From Salticus scenicus (taxonomy: Eukaryota > Arthropoda > Arachnida > Araneae > Salticidae): a stretch of DNA of 64,000 nt. The translations under genes were made by a program, and so were the position numbers. The stretch lies in assembly GCA_963930645.1 (NCBI GenBank), contig OZ005662.1, positions 98,440,436-98,504,435 of the forward strand, read 5' to 3'. The notes beneath the pieces are model-generated. The model did no database searches, had not been told where the DNA came from, and was given only the letters and a program-made list of their open reading frames with translations. Shown here piece by piece: positions 25,066 through 36,800 of the stretch (position 1 is its first letter; every line of letters begins with the position of its first letter).

Positions 25066-26260
25066 TGAGGTGTCTAAAAAAGGTGTTGGTCTGTAGATGA
25101 GCCTAGAGATGCAAGGCTTTCAAAACACCCGGTTTTTTTTCCCTGGGAATTTAAGACAAAATTAAGAATTTTGAAATTTTCCCAAAACTGGGAATTTAGA
25201 AATTATGAATATTTTTATAACTTTTGTTAATTATTTAGCCTCCGATCTTTAAATTAACTCCAACTTTAATTTCTGCATAGATTTCCTTTTCGTTTCCCTT
25301 TCCCGCTAATTCGAGCATCTTCGATGTTTATTCCCCAAAACTCCCGGGTTTTTTGCATCTCTAGATGAGCCATCAAAAGCGAATAATAAAAAAAAGTCGA
25401 ACGGTCCCCCCCCCAGGGGGGGCAGGGGAAAGGGGCGAAATTAATTTGAGAGGGAAATCCGTTCTAGACCCACACATGTAGCACCTCATTTTAAAGGTCT
25501 TGAAATTTCACTTTGATTGGGGATGTTTGTATACAATATAATGCGCTCCTGGTGGTGAAAAATGGAACTAGGTGATTTTGTAATAAGCCCTATCATGTTA
25601 CACCTTATTTTAAAGTTCTTGGTATTTCCTGATCGTTGGTGATGTTCGTACAGAACACACTGTGCCCCTGACGGTGGAAAGTACAACTACAGGATTTTGC
25701 AGTTGGCACCACCATGTGACACCTTATTTGAAAGGTCTTGGAAATTCAAGGCGATTGGTGATGTTAGTACAACATATTGCGTCCCCTGGTGGAGGAAAGT
25801 GGATTTTGCAGAGCGTGCAAAGCATGCCTGCTTATATGGTGCCACAGCCACAGGCACCGGAAACACTAGTCAGAGGTTCGTTCGGTTCCAGGTTAATTTT
25901 GGGAAATATTTTTGTTATTAGCGGCCGGCGCATGCGGTGCCGTAGGCACCGGGATCACAAGGCAGAGTTTCGTTCGGTTTGAGGTAATTTTTTTGTTACA
26001 GCTGATTATTTTTTTCGCGATGCCTTTATTTAAATATAGACATTCAAACAAAATTGAGTTAAAGATATAAAATCATACAAATTTAAGGTTCATTTCTATT
26101 TATACGCATTTTTCCGAATTTCTTTTTTTTTTTTTTTTAAGTGAAATGTCGTAAATTATATTAGATGTTTAAATTTGAAATACAGTTAAATAACGATGCA
26201 ACAATTTTTGAAACATTACGGTCAATAAAGTGACCGTCGAATTCGACGGGTTCCAGCTAG
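25066..26260 (+). mobile_element. Helitron-like element, sister of 5887-7919
   Basis: The 3' end has a perfect hairpin CCGTCGAATTCGACGG (26234-26249), then GTTCCAG and CTAG (26257-26260), with T next. It matches the reverse complement of 5887-7919 but has fewer internal repeat units. The 5' limit is where similarity to the sister copy starts, near TGGTTGAGGTGTCTAAAA. A hAT MITE is nested at 25104. No Rep/helicase ORF is present. Confidence 0.65.
25104..25363. mobile_element. hAT MITE (260 bp) with 8-bp duplication GATGAGCC
   Basis: The ends TAGAGATGCAAGG and TTGCATCTCTA are inverted. Identical 8-bp flanks GATGAGCC lie at 25096-25103 and 25364-25371. The sister Helitron shows the unoccupied site around 7881-7898. 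Eight-base duplications with TAGAGATG-type ends are characteristic of hAT elements. Confidence 0.85.
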
Positions 26261-27387
26261 TTCATTTTATTGTCAGACTTATTTCTTATAATCTAAATAT
26301 TTGCAATTAATGAACATTTGAAAATTGTACTTCATTATTACAATCAAAATCAAGTAAAAATTTATTAAGCAAATGATATAAATTTTTAAGAATACACAAG
26401 TTTTAGAAGTGTCAAGATAAAATATTTAGCTCAATGGACATAAATCCGTCAGATATTTAAATATATATATATTTATTCATTTACAGTGAAGAAAAAAATC
26501 ATATTTAGAAAAAATTACATAAATATTCACCTTAATGTACTAACATTTTATCAGACTGAAATAATTAACAGAGTACATTGTACATTTAAGCTGTTATTGA
26601 TTGGAGAAGTTTTTTTTTTTTTTTTTTTATAAATATTATATTATGTAGAATATACGTGTTGAAATTTGAACTATATAATTAATGGTAGGGAAAAAATAAA
26701 CAATATGACCATAAGTATTTGCTAAATAAATAAATAAAAATGATTTTAAACAAATTATCATTGAAATTCATCAGAAATTTTATTATTTTCATTCTTGATG
26801 GATTATTTATTAGTTATCTTAATTCAAACCTCCCTAAAATAATTGATACAAAAAAAAAAAGAAGAAAAAAGAGAGAGAGAGAGAGTTAAGTGACTTGATA
26901 TCTTTTAAAAATGCATAAATATATTGATAAAAAGTGCATAAATATGTCATTCCGTCTTTCGATACACATTTAATACATTATACAAAAGAAAATTTCCATA
27001 CGATTTGTCAAAACAAGAGCAATTTAAATAGTAAATATATATCAATCCCATATAGGATTGAAGAAGAAACATCGGACTACATATCGTGACTGTGAAAATC
27101 CGCGCGGAAGCTTTCACTAGTCGAGCTGGTATTGACACAGAGCGCACACTACGATCTCTGTGTATGCAAGACTCTACACTAACACAATTAATATGTATAT
27201 CTTATAAAAATTCTGTCCTTCGTGCTTCATAAAAGGTACTTTTTTTTTTATAATAATAACAAACTTGTACATAAAGTCCCCCCTCCGAAACCCCACAACT
27301 CCCTTTTTAAAATTTTAATTCACTCAAACAAAAGGATTATCCATGCTCTTTTGACAAATTTTTATTATCATTAGTATTAATTAATTT
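26261..27387. other. No gene recognised
   Basis: AT-rich, with a T18 run near 26620 and a GA microsatellite near 26870. The short minus-strand ORF at 26947-27147 has no recognisable motif. Confidence 0.5.
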
Positions 27388-28240
27388 TTACTTTCTTCTA
27401 AATTCAATAGAAGAAAGTCCTATTGGATTTGGAAAAATTTTCGACTCAGTTTTTCGATGGAATTACACGTTTTGAGAGTTCCAGAACACAATATGACCGT
27501 TTTTAGAAAATGCCTGTCTGTGCGTGTGATAAAAATTTTGTGGCAACTGCATCTCAAGAATTACTGCACATAATTGCATATAGATTTATATGAAGATGTA
27601 CCTTCATCTAAATTAGTGCCTATCAATTTTTGGTGTCAATTGCTCAAAAGGTGGCGCTACTAGACCACGATATCTACAATTTTAGGAAAGGCCATATTGC
27701 AAGAACTAAGTACGAGTACGAATTTATGTATAAGTTTATTATGAAGATGCCTTTGACATAAATTAGTGCCTAAAAACATTTAATTTCAATTGCTCAAAAA
27801 GTGGCGCGGTTACACAACGATTTCTACAATTTAAGTGAAGGCTATGTCTCAGGAACTAATGCAGAGGATTGCATATAAATTTATATGTAGACGCGCCTCC
27901 ACATAAATTAGTGTCTAACAACTTTTAGTGCTAATCTCTCAACAGATTCCGCTGCTATACGTCGATTTCCGCAATTTCAGGGAAAGCTACATCTCAGGTT
28001 CTATTGCTTAAAATCAAGCAAAACTCGATATATAAGAAGGCCATTATATTGCAAGATGCTAATTCAATTTGGATGCATACCAGCCAAAAAGTGGTGCTAC
28101 TATATTGCAATTTTCTCTGAGAACAGGAAAACTATCTCAACTTCTATTGCATATAACTGTACAAAACTTGAAATAACCATTATGAAAGCACTTTATTTAT
28201 AATAAAAATGTCTTTACTTTCTTCTATATACAATAGAAGA
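27388..28240 (+). repeat. ACTTTC-family repeat, longest uninterrupted copy
   Basis: The head ACTTTCTTCTAAATTCAAT then AGAAGAAAGT is followed by AAAATTTTCGACTC, CACGTTTTGAGAG, GTCTGTGCGTGTG and GTGGCAACTGCATCTCAAG. Then come three or four related ~130 bp units with ACATAAATTAGTGCC and a CTCAANAGRTKGCGC box. A second head, TACTTTCTTCTATATACAAT, at 28211 marks the far end or the next copy. Confidence 0.6.
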
Positions 28241-28520
28241 AGGAAGGCAGGAATAATGTTCTCAATCGAAATCATACATCATCCTAATGCATGCAACCTG
28301 GACCAATCAACGACAGCTATTGATGCTACCTGGCGCCACCTCCTGAAGGAGGGAAGTAAATTGAAACATGAGAAAGAAATCTTCACAGATACACAGCATG
28401 GAGGGGGGGGGAGCTGAATGAAAGTACTTCACCAATTAAAAGTTACATCAGTAAAGCTGAAAGTAAGGTTTTGTTTTGTACTATAAATTATATTCGTGGC
28501 TTTATTATTTTAATTTTTAA

Positions 28521-28694
28521 ACCTTACTTTATTGCTTTGTAGATGCCTGTATAGATGCTTTTGCTAGTGAGCCCTTGCTTGATCAGTGCAGTTCCTCGTG
28601 GCTTCAACACAAACCATGAGGAACTGCACTGACGAAGTAAGGGGTCCCCTAGCGAAAGCAGCTATGCAGGCATGTATGAAGCAGTAAAGTAAGA
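28521..28694. repeat. Inverted repeat with hammerhead-like core
   Basis: Arms 28521-28601 and 28614-28694 are mirrored (CAGTGCAGTTCCTC / GAGGAACTGCACTG; GATGCCTG / CAGGCAT). The right arm carries CTGACGA (28629-28635), one extra base, a GTAAGGGG/CCCCTAGC stem and GAAA (28654-28657). Confidence 0.65.
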
Positions 28695-29037
28695 TTTTCT
28701 TGTAAATTTAATTTATGTTCAGTAGATACCTAAATTTGCTATATTATCTTCATCTAGTACCTAAGAAAATCTAAATGATGTCCAATTATTGAATATTTAG
28801 ACACTTAATAGATTTCTAATAAATGTAAAAAAAGTGTGACATTTGTTGATCTATTAGATATCAGTAGGATGTTTCTGGAAGTCTAATGAATCATTTTTTA
28901 AACTCTTATAGATGTAAGTGGCTGTGTGTGTGAGTGAACATGGTAACATCTTAATGATTTAATCGATTGAGCTAAAAATTTTATAAATGTGATGTTGGTG
29001 TTCGAGTGAAAGCCAATTGTCTACACTAGGGACTTAA

Positions 29038-29547
29038 CTCTTTGATGCAGATGGAACACCGGTGTCCCTTTTGCTTATTTATTTTTTGACGCTCTTATTA
29101 CAAATATTATTATTATATGATAGTTTTTTATTATAAAAGAGAGTCTAATAGTTACTATAAAAAATTTATTAGATTATCAGAGTAAATTTTTTACTAAAAT
29201 AAAAATGTTAAATAAAAGTAGTTTGAAAAAATTTTATCAACCAATTTCAAAAATTTATTTCTAATTTGATTATTTAAAAAAGATCAGTAATGAATTATTG
29301 ATACTCCTATATCTAAGTAATTGTAAATAAGTGCAATTTGTAAAAATATTTATTCATGGGATGCCCATGTCCCATGATGAATTTACCTTTAACGCAGAAA
29401 GGGAGACCGGTGCCCCACTCTATATTTTAGAACCAAAATTAATTAAAATTTTAAATATAACATTTTCCACTTATTTAGATCTAAAATAACTTAAAACTAT
29501 CAAAAAAGTGTAAAAATTATGTTTGATGAGAAATCTGCTTCAAAGGG
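29038..29547. mobile_element. TTAA-flanked element (510 bp), piggyBac-like ends
   Basis: TTAA at 29034-29037 and 29548-29551 flanks inverted ends CTCTTTGATGCAGAT and, reversed, CCCTTTGAAGCAGATT. CCCTTT-type TIRs with TTAA duplication fit piggyBac-derived MITEs. The interior is AT-rich without a long ORF. Confidence 0.7.
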
Positions 29548-29678
29548 TTAAGCCTGAGGATGATGCCCTCTGTGTAGCACGTATTCACTCAAGTTTTAGA
29601 GAAACCATAAATACTCTGAACAGATAAGTCGCCGAGTGCAACTTGAGATTGAACCCAACACTTTCTGTCTTTATAACC

Positions 29679-29988
29679 CTTTGACTGCCATGGCTATCAT
29701 ATGTGATAGCCAGTGATGTTTCGGTTAGGGGCACTGGCTACCAGATATGATAGCCAGTTTTTCAACACTTCAGTCCTTGGCTATAAAAACTATATCAGTC
29801 ACATGAAAATCGCACTGGAGTTTGATTGTTGGAGGATGAAAAATCTCCCCATGTTTCGCAAAATGAATCAGATTGAAAAATATTTTTTTAATATATAATT
29901 TTCTGTTGAAAAAAATGCAAATTACACAAAAGAATTTTCTGGCACCGTGGTAAACATTTGTAATTTTGGCTTGGCAGTCAAAGTGGTT
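29679..29988. mobile_element. Decayed TTAA-type element
   Basis: CCCTTTGACTGCCATGGC on the left mirrors TTGGCAGTCAAAGTGG on the right. The flanks (ATAA and TTTT) no longer show intact TTAA. An internal CTGGCTANCANATNTGATAG motif is repeated three times near 29690-29755. A short ORF (29713-29898) inside has no known domain. Confidence 0.45.
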
Positions 29989-30080
29989 TTAATATGAAAA
30001 GTTTCAAGAAAATCTAACTCATGTAAATAATTTTTGATAGAATGGAGTAGAAGGCTGATTTTTACCAACTATGTGAAAAA

Positions 30081-30153
30081 TACCAGAGCCGGGAATTGAA
30101 CCCCGGGCCTTCCACTTAACGTGCGGATGCTCTAACCACTGAGCTACCCTGGC
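30081..30153 (-). tRNA. tRNA-like sequence, anticodon GTT, probably a tRNA-derived repeat
   Basis: On the minus strand a full cloverleaf can be drawn: acceptor GCCAGGG/CTCTGGT, TA at positions 8-9, D arm GCTC/GAGC, T arm with TTCAATT loop and A73. The anticodon loop is ACGTTAA, giving GTT (Asn) but with C instead of the nearly invariant U at position 33. Both flanks are shared with the copy at 60489 (upstream GAGAAGTGCC, downstream TATTTTTC then CATAGTTGGTA), which suggests a dispersed SINE-like unit rather than a working tRNA gene. Confidence 0.6.
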
Positions 30154-31000
30154 TGATAACCAGCTCGGCACTTCTCACATAATTTACGTTGGCAAGGTCA
30201 CCGAGTCTGCATTAAAGCAGCTATATCAAGTGACAAATTTGAATATGGCATAACTCCAAACGGCCACGAAATTTAATTCATCAACCTGGAAATTAATTTT
30301 ATAAATATTTCAACTCTGTAAATATTTTAACTTGCAGATTATTTAGCTGAATTAAAGTTAATAGTACAATTACTCTTCTAGCAATGGCTAATTTATTGAT
30401 TTCTTGTTTCTGAATATAACCTTCTGGATGTAACTTCAGTTAGTGTTTTGTTTGACCTATAGATTAACAGTTCACACTGACAAGGGAAACTGCAGATACC
30501 TCAAGAGTTAATAGGATCTTTTAACACAAAAATAGTTAGCTTGTTTATAAATGACAAAATTATTTAGAAGTCATTGTTTAAGAACTTTAGTGATTGTTAA
30601 ACTAGATTTAAAAAAAAAAAAAAAAAAAAGTCAAAACAATATTGATATTGGAATTTCGGAAGACATTAGATTAGATGTAAAAGAATGTGAAATATGGGGA
30701 AGCTTTAATTTAGAAAGAAATTTATCAGTTACAGAAGGGCACAAAAAATAATTTAAGAATTAAAAACAAGCTTTATTAACAACCCTGTGTTTTATAAGTG
30801 CTAGCAAATTTAGTTTAGCCTCACTTTTTTGCAATGTAAAGGAAAAAAGTACGAAAGTTAGGACAATACACCTGAAAGTTAAGACAGTTCTCAAATAATT
30901 TAGAAATTGCATGAAAATTAGACAACTCCTATCCCTGCCTTTTATTAAAAAAAGTTTTTTTTTTTAATATTTAAAATGATTTTAAAAAGGTAAAAACATT
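30154..31000. other. No gene recognised
   Basis: AT-rich sequence with an A18 run at 30611. The plus-strand ORF at 30551-30751 is built around the A run and has no visible domain. Confidence 0.45.
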
Positions 31001-31489
31001 AAAACTTTAAAAACATTAAAAACCCGTTAAAAATTACCTTTCGCTAGCGCTTTCTGCTGCAGCCTTCTTCAGGCGTTTACACTCTTGTGAACCATCGCAT
31101 GCTTGGCGGCCGTATATCTTCTTCTCTCTTCCTCTCTCCAAGACATCGCGCAACCTTGCGTCGATTTCTGTTTGGTCGGTATTGCATGATCCCTTATTCG
31201 CTAAAATTTCGAGTGTTTCGCGTTTTGTGGCTACAACAATTATTTCTATGCCCCAAAACGCGAAACAGTCAAAATTTTAGTGAATAAGGGATCATGCAAT
31301 ACCGACCAAACAGAAATCGACGCAAGGTGGCGCGATGTCTTGGAGAGAGGAAGAGAGAAGAAGATATACAGCCGCCAAGCATGCGATGGTTCACAAGAGC
31401 GTAAACGCCTGAAGAAGGCTGCGTGAAGCAGCAGAAAGCGCTAGCGAAAGGTAATTTTTAACGGGTTTTTAATGTTTTTAAAGTTTTAT
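31001..31489. repeat. Near-perfect ~490 bp palindrome
   Basis: Arms 31001-31230 and 31250-31489 mirror each other almost throughout (TTCGCTAGCGCTTTCTGCTG, GGATCATGCAATACCGACCA and others), with a ~20 bp centre. The right arm has CTGAAGA (31409-31415), a GCTGC/GCAGC stem and GAAA (31434-31437); the left arm has the reverse of it (31051-31072). The outer TTTTTAACGGGTTTTTAA resembles text beside the 32539 motif. Confidence 0.85.
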
Positions 31490-32480
31490 TTTTATTTTTT
31501 CTTTAGAAAGATATTTATAAGTAATTACTTCTCCCTCTTATAAGGTGCTTCTGGATCAAAATTTCGGTTCTTTTAACTGATCATGCAAGTTTTTAAATAT
31601 TAGTATATTTTATCAAACAGTCTCATATATTTTATTTTATTAGACTATAAAAATAATCATTTAATTTAAAAGCAAATATTGCAAACATCTTTTTGTATTC
31701 TTAAGATAAATAACAATATTTATATAAAATTATTTTATTAAAATTTAAAACCTAAAAGGAAGTAAAATTGCACCATGTTTTTATTTTATTTTAATAATCT
31801 TTGCTTTTATTTTAAAATGTCATACAATACTTATATTCTCAAGAAAATTTTTTCTTAAATGAGAGGTAAAACTTGCAAAAACCTTGAAAACTGATAGGTG
31901 CATGCAGTCACTTATCAGTGATATAATCATATGGGAAAACTTATTAGTGATATAATCATATGGCTATCCATAATAAGTGATTTTGAAGAGTTCTTAATAC
32001 ATTATGAGGCAAATTAAATATTTAAAATAAGAAATTTCTGTAAAAACAAAATAATTTAACATGAAACTTAGAGACAGTAAAATATTCAAAAATCCTGAAT
32101 TTAGGGATAGCCCCTGAAAAGTTTCACCCCTGTAAACCCTCTCACTGCCTTTGAAATGGGCAAGATTGTAATATTTCCGCAGCACAGTTTTTCAATTTAT
32201 TAAAATAATGCATATTCCAACTTGAGATTAATAATGTAACTGTGCACATATTTCTAATACTTATGGCTATTATTTAAGACTCTCAAACTTTAATAAGATG
32301 TTAAAAGTTCATAATTATATAATTTTAAATTTTTAGTGTATTGTGGAAAAAAAAGAACAGTTCAGTGGCCAGATATACAAGGATGACACTCAAAAACTTT
32401 CAAAAAAGAGGAAATTACATGTGAATTAAAATTTCAGACATTTTTCATATATATATTTAAAAGAGTAAAATCCGCTGTAA
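31490..32480. other. No gene recognised
   Basis: AT-rich. A short direct repeat, AGTGATATAATCATATGG, occurs twice near 31917 and 31948. No coding or RNA signature is seen. Confidence 0.45.
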
Positions 32481-32660
32481 AAGGCACGTTAAAAATTTAA
32501 AAGAATTTTAAAAGGTTAAAAAACCGTTAGACAACATGTTTCGTGCTTATTTACTAGCACATCATCAGGTCTCGTCAGTTAATGAAAGCCCTATTTCCAT
32601 ATATTTATGGAAATAGGCCATAGCCCTTATTTAGATGTAGCCCTTATTTTATAGCCCTTA
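32480..32660 (-). repeat. Penelope-tail-like repeat with hammerhead-like core
   Basis: On the minus strand CTGATGA (32568-32562), one extra base, a GTGC/GCAC hairpin and GAAAC (32542-32538) are followed by ATGTTGTCTAACGGTTTTTT. Next to it lie a perfect 12-bp hairpin (32590-32617, CCTATTTCCATA mirrored) and several TAGCCCTTATTT repeats. Similar motifs occur in the Penelope-like fragment at 53812-54469. Confidence 0.45.
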
Positions 32661-33096
32661 TTTTTCATATATTTATACACAAATTCTGTAAATTAATATA
32701 TGATAAAATAATTGATATAATTTGAATATATTAAATTGAAAAATAGTTACGTTGCAACAAAAATGTTACATTTTAAGAAAAAAGAATGGTGCTTTATCAC
32801 AAATAAAAATTTATTTAAAAAATTTCCAAATAAACCATAGTCTGCATATATGTCTGACTATCCAAAGTCTGTATATATGGTAATCAATATTAATTTACCA
32901 TAATTTAAAACAAAATAATTACACATATAAGTAAATACTTCTACCTCTTCGTAAGGTCTAGAATCTAATAAAATAAGTTTATCATGAACACTGACACTTA
33001 TATCATGGATGGAGAAAGATTGAGAATTGCAGAGTTTCATAAGGTTGTTTAATGATTGATCAATAGTTTTAAGGTTGGGGGGGGGGGGGTTACAAT

Positions 33097-33200
33097 GAAA
33101 TGCCAAAGTGAAAAAGTATGGGAAGCATACAGCTGATTTGGTAGCTTTAAGTGTACCGTCTTCAGCTGTATGCTTCCCATACTTTTTCACTTCGGCATTT
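33097..33200. repeat. ~39-bp inverted repeat related to the Penelope tail
   Basis: AAAGTATGGGAAGCATACAG (33113-33132) is mirrored at 33166-33185, and the arms run from about 33097 to 33135 and 33162 to 33200. The minus-strand loop reads CTGAAGACGGTACACTTAAA, closely matching CTGAAGACGGTACGCTTAAG at 54374. A G13 run lies just left of it. Confidence 0.65.
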
Positions 33201-33544
33201 CATACGTTGTAATTTATATTGGTTTTAATTGAGCAATCTTACCTTCTTAAGGGCTCTGGAATCCGATAAAACTACTTTTGTTTAGATGAAGGAGGATTGG
33301 ACACTGCACAACTTTGATGGCCTGCCTGATTGCCGATTATTAGTTTGAAGAGAAGGGGAGGCAGATTTTTTTTTTTTTTTTTTTTAAGTAGAAATCTGCC
33401 ATTCAGCGGAAAAGTGACATCCCTGGATATATCCGTCAGCGGTGGTCATATGGTTAATTACAATAGACATGCAGTCTACTGCAATATACTATACTCGCGA
33501 AATAACAAGACTCAAAAATAAAAATCTAACATAAGAGCAAAGCA

Positions 33545-33550
33545 TTTATT
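33545..33550 (-). promoter_or_regulatory. Candidate poly(A) signal AATAAA of the helicase gene
   Basis: AATAAA on the minus strand lies about 270 bases past the stop codon of the FHA-helicase ORF and is followed by T-rich DNA. It is the best placed of several AT-rich candidates; the cleavage site is unknown. Confidence 0.4.
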
Positions 33551-33820
33551 TGAATGTTTATGTACAAAATTTTAACAAAGAATTGTATTGTTATTTACAT
33601 TTTGATAGTTACCAACTATTTACAGGTATTACTTCATAATTGTACATAAGCTCAGTGAACTTGCGTTAATTATGCAGAACAATCCATATAACATAAAACA
33701 AAATTAACTTATGATGAAAATGAAGGTATTAAAAAAAAGTAAAAATTTAATAACTATGAATCAAATGTACATTTTTTTACAACAAGAAAGTGGTTTGTCT
33801 GTATACCTCAGAACTTTATA

Positions 33821-36800
33821 TCACATATAACTACTAACACCTGACCTGTTTTTTTGCATGTAATGCTTAAATACATAAGGGATGTCTTTCGGACTGGTAA
33901 CAGGGAAACAGACATTTCTCTCCTTGGCATCACAAATCAGTTCTCTCCAGCCATGATAACTTATTAAAGAATCACCATGTACACATATTATCAGACATTT
34001 TCTTGCTCTAGTTATAGCAACATTTAATCTCCGTTTGCATGCTAAAAAACCTATGCCACCAGACTGACTGTTTGCTCTCACAGTGGAAATAATAATAATA
34101 TCTTTCTCTCGTCCTTGAAAACTATCAACAGTATTCACTTCAATATCCTTGTATCGTGGATTAACATTAAGTGCTTTCAAATACAATGATCTTTGTGCTT
34201 GATAAGGGGTAATGATACCAATTGAAGATACTGAATCAGCAACACAATCTAACAGAACTGTGCAAATATTTATAATAACCTGAGCTTCAGTACAATTAAC
34301 TTTAGAAGAAAAATCGTCTTTTTCCTGACTGACATATATATCTAGCATCATGTATGGTTTAAGGGGGAAATTAGCATATTCAACATCGGTATTAGGATTT
34401 GTTATAAGTTTTTGATCATAGATAAATTTTGATGGAAATTGACAGATACCTGAATGCATACGAAATTGTTCCGTTAATGTGAACATAGGAGTCCTTTTGG
34501 CAAATTTTTCAAAATACTCATGAAACCTTTCAAACATTGATTTTTCAAAACCATGTTTGCAAGCCTCCTTTGATAAAACAGTAGCTGGCAACTGTTTATG
34601 ATCCCCTACAAGTATCATTTTCTTGATTCCCACCATAAGCGGTTGCAGTATCTCTAATTCAGTGCACTGGGTCGATTCATCAACAATGCAAAACGAAAAT
34701 TGGACACTTGAGTGTGGCTTAAAAGTTTTCAACAACAATGAGAGTCCACAACCACTTAAAGTAGACAAAATAATATGGCTATCTTTCAACAAGGTTTGCT
34801 TCTCAGTTACATCAGTATAACTATCCCTTTGATTAACAAAGTTTTCATTACTAAGATGTTTGTACCTACTTTCAAGATTTCTCAGTCGTTCATTTCCTTC
34901 TCTATTATAGACATCTTTTTTAAGCTTGGATATTTCTGATGCCAAATATTGTAATTCTTTTTCTTTCGAGTTTGAACAATTAGCTTTTCTATCTAAAGTA
35001 TATGGCTTCATTTTTGTGTGTATTTGCTCCAACACTCCAACTCTAATGAATTTTAATTTCCCATTTAGTTTTTCATTTAGACCAATCAGACGGCACCCAA
35101 TTTCATCAATAGCGGCATTTGAAGGAGCAGTAACTAAAATTTTATAGTTAGGGTCAAAATTATTCACAGCTAAAAATTTATGAATGAGTCCGATGATAGT
35201 ATGTGTTTTACCAGTTCCTGGCGGTCCTTGCAGTAAAATTATTTTGGGTTCTCTTTTAGATTTGATTATCTCCGATGTGACACACTCAATTACTTCCATC
35301 TGTCCAGCATTGAATTCTCTTGTCGGAGCCATGGCAGAATACTTGACAAAGAATGTCTTCCATTGTGGGTGTAGGATATTATTCATTAAAGGAGAATGTT
35401 TTAGGTAACTCAAAGCATCTACTAATCGTAATTTATTTCGTATATTACACAAACCATTGCCTTTCATTATGCTATCTAATGCAAAAGACATTTCTTTCTT
35501 TTTTATATATACATAAAAAGTCCAATGCTTTGCATTTGTTATCCACTCTTTTGACACATCCTTCCAAAGTGAAACCTTGAGATTGTTTAAATGTAGAGAC
35601 TCAGTTTTATGTTTAAATATGTATCCAAACATTGGACAGCACTTTTTGGGGTTTTCTTTCAATTCTAAAATAGTCAAATATCCTTCATTTGGTGGAAAAC
35701 ACACTTTCTCATTAACAATTGATTCACATTTTAACTCAATTAAATCAGTTTTACTAGTATACGAAAGAATTGAAAAGAAAAATTTATTATATTGTTTGTT
35801 ACTTCCGAAAATGTCTTTCGATACAATATACATTTGCTCCCAAAGTTCAAGCATTAACATAGGATAAAATAATGAAACATAGCGATCAAATGAATCATAT
35901 TTATGACGTAAATTTGTTACACCTTTACTTACATCAGGCGGTGGAAATTTCATTCTACTTTGTTCTTGCAACCATTTAGTGTTTAAACATAATAAATTTT
36001 TTATTAATCTGAGTCTCAAGTCAGCAGAATTTGTATTATTTTCTTTCACAGTTTGAATAGGTCTTTCGAAGCTCCTTCTTTGATTATTTTGATTCAGACA
36101 TGATACGGAACTTTCTTGAATCCTAATGTTATTTTGCATTGTGCTTGGAACTGACCTTTCAGTAGTTTTCCTTTCTGAGGACACTGTACGCCCTTGTTGA
36201 TATGCATAATTCGGTGGCACACGTTTTGACCAAGCATTCTCTTCATTTGGCAACGATGTTCGCCGTATGCCGGAATCTTGTCTATATGTTTCATTTGAAG
36301 AATTTGAAACCTGTCTATTTTGCCTGGGATCTCTAGGATTAAAATTGCTACTTGAATTTTGAGGCATATTTACATTCTTATTAATGGTGTCAGGGATTTT
36401 TTGAATAGAATGGGCAATCCTGTTATTAGGGACACTTGTAGAAACAGTCCTTTCTTTTACAGATACATTTCTTTTACTGGAAGTTCCATCACTTTTTTGG
36501 TAACCTGCAACAACAGCAGTGGGTTTACTACTGTTTTGTGGATTAATTTTTACATCCTGAACCAAAAATCCCATTCTTGATGTAGACTCATAAGGCCTAG
36601 TTTTGACAGTCGGGGACTTTTTTGACGAATTTTGTTTATTTTTGGTTGAAACTGCTGCACTTGAGGGTCGATCATAATCTGTACTTTTAGAAGATGTATG
36701 ATTGTTTTCTTTATGTTTTAGAGGTATTTTAAAGTTTTTAAGTTTAGAATTATCGGATAGTTTTGATAATTCTTTTCTTGGACTTTCAAATTTTTTCTTC

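Noticed and set aside
28208..28417. 69-residue ORF following an ACTTTC head
   Set aside because: It begins inside the repeat head, ends in a G-run, and has no recognisable motif or conserved neighbour.
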